Positions 1 to 6,304 are shown, counted from the stretch's first letter. The stretch is 6,340 nucleotides of DNA from CAYNYM01 sp049366815 (GCA_049366815.1 JBMNCO010000056.1:1-6340), one strand, 5' to 3'. Numbers and translations: made by a program. Notes: a model not told the origin generated them from the letters alone.

Positions 1-71
1 AGACCAGTCCGGGAGCTTCGGAACGTAAGAAAGGGTGCATGATTTCCTTTCGAATCTTTCAAAGGGCTAAA

Positions 72-1724
72 ATGTTACCCCTGATTTTTAAATTAATCGG
101 CGGCATCGGTCTGTTCCTCATGGGCATGGTGATGCTGACCGACGGGCTCAAGGCCTTCGCGGGAGATGCGCTGCGCCGCGCCCTGATGCGGTTCACCGGT
201 ACGCCGTTCAAGGCGTTCACCTCGGGGATGCTCGTTACGGCGATGGTGCAGTCATCGAGCGCGACGACCGTTGCGGTGATCGGGTTTGTCAGCGCGGGAC
301 TGCTCACGTTGCCCCAGTCGATCGGCGTGGTGTTCGGCGCAAGCCTGGGCACCACCGGGACCGGCTGGATTGTTGCGGTTCTGGGCCTGAAGATAAGCGT
401 CGGATTCTACGCCCTGCCGCTTGTGGGACTGGGGGCGTTTCTGAAACTGCTTTTGCGCGGCCGCAGGCGGTCCTTGGGCGTAGCCCTTGCCGGTTTCGGG
501 TTGATCTTCATCGGCATAGAAACGCTGCAGGACGGCATGCGGGGCTTGTCCGAAATTTTCAATCTGGCGCTGTTGCCCGCGAGCGGCGTGCTGGGGCACC
601 TCCTGGTGATGATTGTCGGCATCGCCATGACCGTCGTCATGCAATCGTCGAGCGCTGCGGTGGCGACAACGCTGACAGCACTTCATGCCGGAGCGGTCAA
701 TTTCGAGCAGGCGGCGTCACTGGTGATCGGTGCGGCGATCGGCACCACGGTCACGGGCGTGCTGGCAGCCGTCGGCGGGAGTGTGCCGGCCAAACGCACG
801 GCCCTAGCCCATGTGTTGTTCAATCTGGTTTCCGGCCTGATCGCGATTATACTGCTCCCTGTGCTGCTGGGGATCATTTCCTGGGCCCAGGAACATGCCG
901 GGTTGGATCCGGGGGCCATGAGCCTGGCGGCATTCCATACCTTTTTCATCGGTGTGAGCGTGGCGCTTTTTCTCCCGTTCGTGCGCCGATATGCCGCCGC
1001 CATCGAGCGTGCACTGCCCGACCACGGTCCATCCCTGACGCGGCACCTTGACAAAACACTGCTCCATACCCCGGCGGTCGCGCTGGAGGCCACTCGGCGC
1101 GCGCTCCGGGAGACCGCGGCTGAAATATTCGCCACCATGCGGGCCATCCTCGACAGATTGAATGAGAACACCAATCGCAAAATTCAGATACAATACGCAC
1201 TTGAGCGCCTGCAGAAATTCTTCCAGCAGATCCCGTCCGTTGTGGAAGACGAACCGATTTCACAGCTGAGGGTCGCCCAAATGCACGCCATCGATCATTT
1301 GACCAGGGCACAGAACCTCCTGGACCCGCCCGACGGCGTGAGAAGGGCGCTTGCAGGCCGGCGTCTCCAGGAAGCGATTGCCTTGACACGGGCAATCCTG
1401 GTCAAATGCGAAGACGGGCTGCGGGGCGTTGATGGGGACGAATGGCCTATCATGGTGGAGAGGCAGGCGGCCGAGCTGGCGGAATTGCGGCGCAAAGAAC
1501 GCCCTTTGATTTTACAGCAGACGGCGGGTGACGCATCCGCTTCCATAAAGGCTCTGGAACTGCTGGACGGCATGCGCTGGCTTGACCGCCTGGGATATCA
1601 TGCCTGGCGGATCTGCCACTATCTCGGGCCCGTCAACCACAACAACGAACATGGCGGAGGGAAGAGTATTCAAGAAGGCACGGACTGGCCTGAGGACAGG
1701 TTCTCAGAAAACAAAAAGCCGTAA
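72..1724 (+). CDS. Na/Pi cotransporter family protein with PhoU-like C-terminal domain
   Basis: Inner-membrane protein of the Na+/phosphate cotransporter family (PF02690 type), expected to move phosphate with sodium. An in-frame ATG at 39 would give 561 residues. I prefer the ATG at 72 (550 residues) because AAAGGG lies 5 bases before it, against 3 bases for the upstream start, and because the protein then begins directly at the first hydrophobic segment, as family members do. Counting from position 39, the two inverted-repeat halves carry the family signature QSSS at residues 71-74 and 202-205, each followed by a GTT motif (104-106 and 235-237). Several hydrophobic segments span about 13-320. 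Residues about 335-540 are charged and helical with no membrane segments, like the cytoplasmic PhoU-like domain often fused to these transporters. It stands alone on the plus strand, convergent with hcp. Family assignment is firm; phosphate as substrate is inferred from the family. Confidence 0.93.
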   Translation: MLPLIFKLIGGIGLFLMGMVMLTDGLKAFAGDALRRALMRFTGTPFKAFTSGMLVTAMVQSSSATTVAVIGFVSAGLLTLPQSIGVVFGASLGTTGTGWIVAVLGLKISVGFYALPLVGLGAFLKLLLRGRRRSLGVALAGFGLIFIGIETLQDGMRGLSEIFNLALLPASGVLGHLLVMIVGIAMTVVMQSSSAAVATTLTALHAGAVNFEQAASLVIGAAIGTTVTGVLAAVGGSVPAKRTALAHVLFNLVSGLIAIILLPVLLGIISWAQEHAGLDPGAMSLAAFHTFFIGVSVALFLPFVRRYAAAIERALPDHGPSLTRHLDKTLLHTPAVALEATRRALRETAAEIFATMRAILDRLNENTNRKIQIQYALERLQKFFQQIPSVVEDEPISQLRVAQMHAIDHLTRAQNLLDPPDGVRRALAGRRLQEAIALTRAILVKCEDGLRGVDGDEWPIMVERQAAELAELRRKERPLILQQTAGDASASIKALELLDGMRWLDRLGYHAWRICHYLGPVNHNNEHGGGKSIQEGTDWPEDRFSENKKP

Positions 1725-1786
1725 ACACACAGGGCGATGAAAAACGGCCTTGCTTTCATTGAGGTCCCTGCCTGCAGAAGAGCAAT

Positions 1787-1815
1787 ATGCAAAACCGGGG
1801 GTGCCGCTTTTGCAT
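1787..1815. terminator. Hairpin in convergent intergenic region, possible terminator of the Na/Pi gene
   Basis: The arms ATGCAAAACCGG (1787-1798) and CCGCTTTTGCAT (1804-1815) pair over 12 positions with a single C-C mismatch around a 5-base loop. It begins 62 bases after the stop codon of the transporter gene. No T-run follows on either strand, so it is not a canonical intrinsic terminator; the AAAA/TTTT segment lies inside the stem. A transcript-end or mRNA-protecting role is inferred from position. Confidence 0.45.
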
Positions 1816-1846
1816 CCACCTTCTCCACACTTCATCGTCCTCGATT

Positions 1847-1882
1847 ATGGCGCTCCCGGATCTGACGATCCGGCAGCGCCAT
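1847..1882. terminator. Strong hairpin between convergent genes, likely bidirectional transcript end
   Basis: The core arms TGGCGCTCCCGGATC (1848-1862) and GATCCGGCAGCGCCA (1867-1881) pair with one C-C mismatch around a TGAC loop; an A-T pair at 1847/1882 extends the stem to 16 positions. It lies 26 bases beyond the hcp stop codon (minus strand) and about 120 bases beyond the transporter stop. Neither side has a good T-run, so termination may be factor-assisted, or the structure may protect the 3' end. It could also be a copy of a dispersed palindromic repeat, which a single window cannot show. Confidence 0.6.
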
Positions 1883-1908
1883 GGGCAGCCTCTTCTTCCA
1901 GGAACAGT

Positions 1909-3558
1909 CTACTTCCCCGCCATCATGGCGGCGATGTCTTCCTCGACGGTCCCCACGGGCTTGATATCAAACTTGTCCACCAGCACCTTGGCCACGTTGG
2001 GAGACAGAAAGGCCGGCAATGTGGGGCCCAGCCGCATGCCCTTGACACCGAGTGACAGCAGGGCCAGGAGTACGGCTACGGCCTTCTGCTCGTACCAGGC
2101 GATATCATAGGAGACGGGGAGATCATTGATGTCGCCCAGCCCGAATGCCTCCTTGAGTTTCAGGGCAATCACCGCCAAGGAGTAGGAATCATTGCACTGG
2201 CCCGCATCCAGAATGCGGGGAATGCCGCCGATGTCGCCCAGGTCCAGCTTGTTATAACGGTATTTTGCGCAACCGGCCGTGAGGATCACCGTGTCTTTGG
2301 GCAGGTTCTCGGCTACTTCGGTAAAATAACTGCGGGCCTTCTGCCTTCCATCGCACCCGGCCATGACCACGAAGCGTTTGATGGCCCCGGACTTCACAGC
2401 CTCGATCACCTTGTCGGCCAGGGCCAGGACCTGCTTGTGCGCGAATCCGCCCACGATCTTGCCGGACTCGATTTCCTCGGGCGGCTTGCACTTCTTGGCC
2501 AGCTCGACAACCGGGGAGAAATCCTTGGCCCCACCTTCCGCCCTGTCCTCAATATGCCTGGCCCCGGGGTAGTTGACCACACCGGTGGTAAAGAGCCTGT
2601 CCAGATAGGTATTTTCCTTTTTTATGGGAATCAGACAGTTGGTGGTTAGAATCAGGGGGCCGTTGAAGGACTCGAACTCCTTGTTCTGGTGCCACCAGGA
2701 TCCGCCGTAGTTGCCCACAAAATGGTCATACTTCTTGAATGCGGGATAGTAGTTGGCCGGCAGCATTTCACCGTGGGTGTAAACATCCACGCCTGCCCCC
2801 TCGGTCTGCCTGAGCAACTCCTCCATGTCCTTCAGGTCGTGGCCTGAGATCAGTATCCCGGGATTTTTGCCGACGCCGATGTTCACCTCTGTGATTTCCG
2901 GACTGCCGTAGGCGGAGGTGTTGGCCTCATCCAGTAGGGCCATGGTGCTGACGGCCGTCTCCCCGGCCTTCATGACCATGGCGATCATTTCGTCCACCGA
3001 AAGGTCTTTGGTGGTGGATGCCAGGGCCTCCATGAGGAAGCCGTAGACATCATCCTTCTCATGACCGAGGATCGCGGCATGATCGGCATAAGCGGCGATC
3101 CCCTTGCAGCCGATGATGAGCAACTCCCTCAGGGAACGCACATCCTCGTTCCGGGCGGCCGTAATGCGGACTTCATCATTCATGGCCTTGGCCAGGATCC
3201 CGTCCCTGTCTTCCGGAGCCCAGGTGGCGCAATCCGGAAGCGCACCGGATATGCCCCCCTTTCCGACCTTTTCCCTGACCGCGTCCCGGACCTTGAGGGC
3301 TTCCCTGATCCGGTCAATAATCACATCATTGTCCCAGGCCACATTGGTGATGGTGGTGAAAAGGGCCCTGCATATGAAACGGGCCGCGTCCCGGTCCACC
3401 ATTCCCGTTTCCTTCAACTTTTCCCCATAGACCGAGATGCCCTTGCACACGTAAATGAGCAGATCCTGAAGATCCGCGGTTTCCTCCGGTTTTCCGCACA
3501 CGCCCTTGACTGTGCATCCTTGATTCTTGGCCGTTTCCTGACATTGAAAACAAAACAT
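1909..3558 (-). CDS. hcp: Hybrid cluster protein (class I), hydroxylamine/NO reductase
   Basis: Cytoplasmic iron-sulfur protein that reduces hydroxylamine to ammonia in vitro; in cells the family is tied to NO detoxification and protein S-nitrosylation. The 549 residues match the class I length of about 550. The N-terminus carries C3, C6, C15 and C21 (CX2CX8CX5C), the [4Fe-4S] motif of the class I proteins of strict anaerobes; the E. coli type has wider spacing. All eight hybrid-cluster ligands are visible: H240, E264, C308, C402 (the persulfide cysteine position), C430, C455, E490 and K492. Each sits exactly four residues before its counterpart in the Desulfovibrio vulgaris protein as I recall its numbering. 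The frame is open back to an ATG at 3627, but AAGGAG upstream of 3558 and the family N-terminus (MFCFQCQ) fix the start here. It is the last gene of the cupin-flavodiiron-hcp set, 84 bases after the flavodiiron stop. No Hcr or ferredoxin-like partner gene is adjacent. Confidence 0.97.
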   Translation of the reverse strand: MFCFQCQETAKNQGCTVKGVCGKPEETADLQDLLIYVCKGISVYGEKLKETGMVDRDAARFICRALFTTITNVAWDNDVIIDRIREALKVRDAVREKVGKGGISGALPDCATWAPEDRDGILAKAMNDEVRITAARNEDVRSLRELLIIGCKGIAAYADHAAILGHEKDDVYGFLMEALASTTKDLSVDEMIAMVMKAGETAVSTMALLDEANTSAYGSPEITEVNIGVGKNPGILISGHDLKDMEELLRQTEGAGVDVYTHGEMLPANYYPAFKKYDHFVGNYGGSWWHQNKEFESFNGPLILTTNCLIPIKKENTYLDRLFTTGVVNYPGARHIEDRAEGGAKDFSPVVELAKKCKPPEEIESGKIVGGFAHKQVLALADKVIEAVKSGAIKRFVVMAGCDGRQKARSYFTEVAENLPKDTVILTAGCAKYRYNKLDLGDIGGIPRILDAGQCNDSYSLAVIALKLKEAFGLGDINDLPVSYDIAWYEQKAVAVLLALLSLGVKGMRLGPTLPAFLSPNVAKVLVDKFDIKPVGTVEEDIAAMMAGK

Positions 3559-3564
3559 GGCATA

Positions 3565-3574
3565 CTCTCCTTTT
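3565..3574 (-). promoter_or_regulatory. Ribosome binding site fixing the hcp start
   Basis: Read on the minus strand this is AAAAGGAGAG, with AGGAG (3571-3567) 8 bases before the ATG at 3558. It lies inside the upstream 23-codon open extension, which argues against that extension being translated. A second ATG five bases before the true start is out of frame. Confidence 0.85.
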
Positions 3575-3642
3575 CCATTTTTTGGTATTTGTTGATCTTT
3601 CCGGTTTGATTCCTGCACCCGTTTCACATTAATCCCCGCCGC

Positions 3643-4821
3643 CTATATGAAACCCGCCTCTTTGTGTTTTTCCGCAATCGCGCCGGCCAGCCGATCCAGG
3701 GCATCGAAATCGGTCTTGGAGGGAACCCCTTTACACAGGACCGGCTCCAACACTTCGACTTTCAGATTGGATATCATTCCCGCGAGTGTCTCCACGGTCT
3801 TCCCGCCCCACCCGTAGGAACCGATGATGGAAAGAAACTTGACCTTGGGCCGCAGGGCATTGGCCAGAAAGGTCGCATAGGCGGCCAGGGGGTGGGGCCC
3901 GGCCAGCACCGTCGGCACGCCCACCACGACCGTGGGGGCGTCCACCAGAGCCATGGCCAGTTTGCCTATATCCGTGACGGCCAGATTGAACAACTCCACG
4001 CGGATCCCTTTTCCGACCAGGGCGGAAGTCAGATGATCGACCATCTGTCTGGTGCTCCCGTGCATGGACACAAAGGGCAGGACCACGAGATTTTGGGGAG
4101 CGCCCGTAATCCAGTCCCGGTAGGCATCCATGATCCAGCCCGGGCTCTCGTGGATCTGTCCGTGGCTGGGAGCGATCATCTGAATGTCATAGGCCTTGAG
4201 CTTTTCCATGTCCTTTTCGATGATACTGCGAAAGGGCATCATGATTTCTGCAAAATAGCGTTTGGCCGCTTCGTACACACGCCCCTGATCCCTGACATAG
4301 AGATCGGAGGTCGCGATATGGGAGCCAAAAAAATCGCAACTGAAGAGAATTCCGTCCTCTTCAAGGTAGGTCACCATGGTCTCGGGCCAGTGGACCCAGG
4401 GCGTATGGATAAATTTCAGGGTCTTGTCTCCCAGGGACAGGGTCTCGCCGTCTTCGACTGTGACAAAGGCATTTTCAGGAACCCTCAAGAGGTCTATGAG
4501 CATACCCTTGGCCTTGGGGGTCACGACCACCCTGGCGTCCGGAAAACGCTCCAACACACGGGGGATGGTCCCGGAATGGTCCTGCTCCGCATGGTGTGAG
4601 ACGACATAATCAAGCCTGCCAACGCCCTCGAGCTGAGCCATGAGTGCATCGGCCATCGGGGGGTCAACCGTGTCCAACAGGGCTGTCTTCTCACTCCCCT
4701 CAATGAGATAGGCGTTGTAAGTGGTTCCGTCCGGAAGCGGGATAAGGGAGTCGAAAAGACGTCTGTCCCAGTCCACAGCCCCCATCCAGTAAATCCTTTC
4801 TTTTATTTTTCTCTTGTGCAT
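3643..4821 (-). CDS. fprA: Flavodiiron protein (rubredoxin:oxygen / NO oxidoreductase, A-type)
   Basis: Cytoplasmic enzyme that reduces O2 to water or NO to N2O at a non-heme diiron site, using FMN and usually electrons from rubredoxin. Its 392 residues are normal for the two-domain class. The N-terminal metallo-beta-lactamase-like domain (about 1-240) has the complete diiron ligand set: H77, E79, D81 and H82 in the HxExDH motif, then H144, D163 and H220. The flavodoxin-like domain (about 244-392) shows the FMN phosphate loop SMHGSTRQM (252-260) and a second FMN loop GSYGWGG (334-340). No rubredoxin or flavin reductase domain is fused, so an external donor is needed and none is encoded here. 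The start at 4821 is chosen because AAAGGAG ends 8 bases before it; the ATG at 4845 lies upstream of that site. It is the middle gene of the set, 89 bases after the cupin. Family sequence alone cannot decide between O2 and NO; the hcp neighbour and the HcpR-type site favour NO. Confidence 0.96.
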   Translation of the reverse strand: MHKRKIKERIYWMGAVDWDRRLFDSLIPLPDGTTYNAYLIEGSEKTALLDTVDPPMADALMAQLEGVGRLDYVVSHHAEQDHSGTIPRVLERFPDARVVVTPKAKGMLIDLLRVPENAFVTVEDGETLSLGDKTLKFIHTPWVHWPETMVTYLEEDGILFSCDFFGSHIATSDLYVRDQGRVYEAAKRYFAEIMMPFRSIIEKDMEKLKAYDIQMIAPSHGQIHESPGWIMDAYRDWITGAPQNLVVLPFVSMHGSTRQMVDHLTSALVGKGIRVELFNLAVTDIGKLAMALVDAPTVVVGVPTVLAGPHPLAAYATFLANALRPKVKFLSIIGSYGWGGKTVETLAGMISNLKVEVLEPVLCKGVPSKTDFDALDRLAGAIAEKHKEAGFI

Positions 4822-4829
4822 AAAAATAT

Positions 4830-4836
4830 CTCCTTT
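4830..4836 (-). promoter_or_regulatory. Ribosome binding site fixing the flavodiiron start
   Basis: The minus strand reads AAAGGAG, followed by 8 bases and then the ATG at 4821. It falls within the reading frame that would extend to the ATG at 4845, so the longer start is unlikely. Confidence 0.85.
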
Positions 4837-4910
4837 CCTTCGCAATGCACGGCCCTTTGAAGGCGGTCCATGAGATGCAGCAGGTATGACGCCGCCATGT
4901 TGTCTTTCAT

Positions 4911-5264
4911 CTACTTGCCTTTAGGCTTTTTGACCACGGTGAGCAACATCTTGAAGGGCTTCACCGCATTGACGGAGTGGGGGATATCCGCCGGCATCAC
5001 CACCACCTCTCCGGACTTTGCCGTCACCTCCTTGCCCCCGATCGTCAGGGACACTTCACCGTCGAGGACCTGGACCATGGCATCGCCGGGCGCCGCATGG
5101 GTGCTCAGCCCTTCTCCCTGATCAAAGGCAAAGAGGGTCAGGCTCAAGGCGTTATTCTGGGCCAGGGTCCGACTGACCACCCTGCCCTCCTGATAATCCA
5201 CCAGGTCCCTGAGGACATGGGCCTCCGAAAATGGTATGTTCTTGATCAGTTCGAGTTTATCCAT
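4911..5264 (-). CDS. Small single-domain cupin, first gene of the stress operon
   Basis: A 117-residue protein whose length and pattern fit one cupin beta-barrel (cupin_2-like), without signal peptide or membrane segment. Motif 1 spans about residues 50-69 and motif 2 about 85-100. Of the usual metal ligands it keeps H56 and H96, but the second histidine of HxH is A58 and the glutamate position is A62, with D61 beside it. Motif 2 has D93 for the usual glycine. Metal binding may therefore be altered or lost, or may use D61. AAAGGGA lies shortly before the ATG at 5264. It leads the flavodiiron-hcp genes, with 89 bases to the next start, and would be the first product made from the putative HcpR-controlled promoter. 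Its function is unknown: a small-molecule sensor or binding protein, or an enzyme acting on a stress metabolite, are both possible. Fold assignment is confident; role is not. Confidence 0.88.
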   Translation of the reverse strand: MDKLELIKNIPFSEAHVLRDLVDYQEGRVVSRTLAQNNALSLTLFAFDQGEGLSTHAAPGDAMVQVLDGEVSLTIGGKEVTAKSGEVVVMPADIPHSVNAVKPFKMLLTVVKKPKGK

Positions 5265-5471
5265 CTTTTTTCCCTTTCTGTGGTTTGGCGATATTTCCCG
5301 TGAAGCGGTCCCTGGTCAGACGAATCGCTTTCCCTGGGCATGGCATCCTGTTCATCCCTGGTAAAGGACTTTATCGCAGGAACAGAGAAATGAACGATCG
5401 GCCTCCGAAACCAAGGCACCGGTTGCCGTGAACACAAGAACATATGTACCAATGCGTCCATCGAGATGTCT
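5265..5471 (-). other. Leader and promoter region of the cupin-flavodiiron-hcp operon
   Basis: No convincing gene lies here. If transcription begins near 5437, as the operator geometry suggests, the mRNA has a leader of about 170 bases before the cupin ATG, long for a simple operon. The heptamer TCCCTGG occurs three times on the plus strand (5309-5315, 5331-5337, 5355-5361), spaced 22 and 24 bases. I see no known riboswitch and no clear leader peptide. Confidence 0.4.
5443..5448 (-). promoter_or_regulatory. Candidate -10 element of the operon promoter
   Basis: The minus strand reads TACATA, which matches only three of six consensus -10 positions. Its value is its placement: a start point near 5437 would put the centre of the palindrome at 5472-5485 about 41.5 bases upstream, the class II spacing of CRP/FNR-type activators, which often work on weak -10 elements lacking a good -35. 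Confidence 0.35.
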
Positions 5472-5485
5472 TTGACTTAAGTCAA
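5472..5485. promoter_or_regulatory. Predicted HcpR (CRP/FNR-family) operator
   Basis: TTGACTTAAGTCAA is a perfect 14-bp palindrome and matches the HcpR pattern reported for deltaproteobacteria, wTTGAC-N4-GTCAAw, including the flanking A/T positions. HcpR is a CRP/FNR-family regulator known to control hcp and associated genes in response to nitrosative stress. The site lies 207 bases upstream of the cupin start, in the only sizeable gap before the operon. No comparable palindrome is seen in the gaps before the flavodiiron gene or hcp, supporting one promoter for all three. The palindrome is observed; the regulator's identity is inferred from pattern and target genes. The hcpR gene is not in the window. 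Confidence 0.75.
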
Positions 5486-5659
5486 TTAAATCAATCAAAA
5501 GAGAAGGATCCCGTCGGGGTCTCCTGCAGGCTCGTGGAGGCCGTTCATCCGGCCGCAGGGGCAACTGCTGGATCCCACAAGATCGACTGTACATAGGGGC
5601 GGAAGATCCACCTGGGGTTGATCTCTTGCAGATTCCAGAAGGAGAGAGGGGGCGGAAAG

Positions 5660-5902
5660 ATGCGAGAAGCACCGACCAGGGAAGCGTTGACCGTAAACGG
5701 CGGTCTTTGCCCTGAAGTGAAGGTCGGAGATCGGTTCTCCGAACTCCTTATTCACCCTGAAGGAGATATGTCCCCGGCGGAACGTGATGTGAAAGCGTTC
5801 TGCAATGGCCTGGTGCGGTTATTGTCCGGCCGGCAGGTCAGGATACCCAATAAGGATCGCAAGCACTGTCCCGAACTTCTCCTCCCTGCTTTCCACCCTT
5901 GA
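5660..5902 (+). CDS. Doubtful hypothetical protein, 80 codons
   Basis: An open frame with ATG at 5660 (the frame is open from an ATG at 5618) and TGA at 5900-5902. The product is about 80 residues, charged, with two cysteines and no membrane segment; I recognise no family. Purine-rich sequence with AGGAGAG near 5640 precedes it, but too far upstream for a good ribosome binding site. AAGGAG lies only 2 bases before an in-frame ATG at 5768, too close for an efficient start. A minus-strand frame overlaps part of it (5495-5755, GTG start), equally unrecognised. It may be a small gene, the relic of a larger one, or chance. Nothing in the context shows which. Confidence 0.2.
   Translation: MREAPTREALTVNGGLCPEVKVGDRFSELLIHPEGDMSPAERDVKAFCNGLVRLLSGRQVRIPNKDRKHCPELLLPAFHP
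5724..5742. repeat. Inverted repeat, 7-bp perfect arms
   Basis: TCGGAGA (5724-5730) and TCTCCGA (5736-5742) flank a 5-base loop. It lies inside the doubtful 80-codon frame and is not followed by a T-run. It may be a small RNA structure or operator, or chance. Confidence 0.3.
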
Positions 5903-5930
5903 TCCTGAGAGTCTTAATACCGTTTCAGGC

Positions 5931-5986
5931 TCACTTCCTGTTAGAATACTCACTTTGAGGTTAGCCCGAATGACACTTCCTGTCAA
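5931..5986. repeat. Cluster of three imperfect tandem repeats
   Basis: Three related units occur on the plus strand: TCACTTCCTGTTAG (5931-5944), TCACTTTGAGGTTAG (5950-5964) and ACACTTCCTGTCAA (5973-5986), with starts 19 and 23 bases apart. The 10-mer CACTTCCTGT is identical in the first and third. The third also sits in a perfect inverted repeat, TGACA-N5-TGTCA (5971-5985). Spacing near two helical turns suggests binding sites for one protein on one DNA face, such as a regulator, or a transposase as at the ends of some insertion sequences. No transposase is present. Confidence 0.45.
5958..5986 (-). promoter_or_regulatory. Sigma70-type promoter-like pair, minus strand
   Basis: The minus strand has TTGACA (5986-5981), a perfect -35, then exactly 17 bases, then TAACCT (5963-5958), a -10 matching at the first, second and last positions. 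Transcription would start near 5951 and run leftwards into 5500-5950, where no convincing gene exists. It overlaps two of the three repeats, which could serve as operators. It may drive an untranslated RNA or be a leftover promoter. Confidence 0.35.
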
Positions 5987-6195
5987 CTTTTCCGCCAGGC
6001 CTCTGATTCACCATCAAGGCATCATCTTCGGAGTTGCCTTCGTTCTTTCCTCCCTACAGTGAATGGCTTCTTTTATTCCTTCGTCACTCCTCAGCACCCT
6101 GCCCCTGATACCTTGCCGGTGACCGAGGACTCACCAAAACCCGTTGACCCTATTGATGCGTGAATTTGAGAGTGGATTCGGGTTTCTCCAAGACC

Positions 6196-6224
6196 TTGCG
6201 AGGCCCATTTATAAATGATAGGAT
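6196..6224 (+). promoter_or_regulatory. Promoter-like pair upstream of the partial gene at the right end
   Basis: TTGCGA (6196-6201) and TAGGAT (6219-6224), each matching consensus at four of six positions, are separated by exactly 17 bases. The start point would be near 6231, giving a leader of about 77 bases before the ATG at 6308. Support comes from orientation and from the palindrome at the predicted start. Confidence 0.35.
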
Positions 6225-6226
6225 TG

Positions 6227-6241
6227 CGATAAAAAATATCG
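6227..6241. promoter_or_regulatory. Palindrome at predicted transcription start, possible repressor operator
   Basis: CGATA (6227-6231) and TATCG (6237-6241) are perfect inverted arms around AAAAA. The element covers the start point predicted from the upstream pair, where a bound repressor would block initiation. I cannot assign it to a regulator family. Confidence 0.35.
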
Positions 6242-6270
6242 TCGATGCCTTTCATTTCCTAGGCGCGTGG

Positions 6271-6304
6271 ACGGCAATACCGCAAATCATAAGCGGAAGG
6301 CCGT
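6271..6304 (+). promoter_or_regulatory. Leader hairpin enclosing the ribosome binding site
   Basis: ACGGC (6271-6275) pairs with GCCGT (6300-6304) and CCGC (6280-6283) with GCGG (6293-6296), separated by a small internal loop (AATA opposite AAG) and closed by a 9-base loop. The ribosome binding site GGAAGG (6295-6300) for the ATG at 6308 lies in the right arm and would be partly sequestered. Translational control is inferred. Confidence 0.35.

Larger units (their letters stand above)
5903..6195. other. Gene-poor stretch with only short signals
   Basis: Frames here are short, overlapping and give no recognisable protein. The frame 5805-6062 (+) has no plausible ribosome binding site and a composition unlike the four recognised proteins. 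The only structure I can point to is the repeat cluster and promoter-like pair at 5931-5986. From about 5990 to 6195 I see nothing I can name. Confidence 0.5.

Noticed and set aside
2..28. Possible 3' end of an upstream gene (eight codons ending in TAA at 26-28)
   Set aside because: Eight codons of one open frame at a window edge are expected by chance, and no family can be read from them.
39..71. Upstream ATG of the Na/Pi gene, adding 11 residues
   Set aside because: Its AAAGGG is only 3 bases from the ATG. The ATG at 72 has better spacing and gives the usual family N-terminus. The longer form cannot be fully excluded.
3061..3609. Plus-strand open frame (182 codons) opposite the start of hcp
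   Set aside because: It is antisense to the conserved N-terminal half of hcp, has no family resemblance, and has no ribosome binding site that I can support.
3664..4599. Long plus-strand open frame (311 codons) opposite the flavodiiron gene
   Set aside because: It lies antisense to a gene with all diiron ligands and FMN loops intact. Its own translation is rich in Gly, His and Gln with no recognisable domain, typical of a GC-rich shadow frame.
5220..5410. 11-bp direct repeat GGCCTCCGAAA at 5220-5230 and 5400-5410
   Set aside because: One copy lies within the cupin coding sequence and there is no shared flanking similarity, so it is probably coincidence.
5246..5461. Minus-strand frame of 71 codons upstream of the cupin
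   Set aside because: It overlaps the cupin start and the predicted leader, its product resembles nothing, and no good ribosome binding site precedes it.
5538..5560. Small inverted repeat GGCCG/CGGCC
   Set aside because: The arms are only five GC-only bases, common by chance in this composition, with no T-run or gene end nearby.
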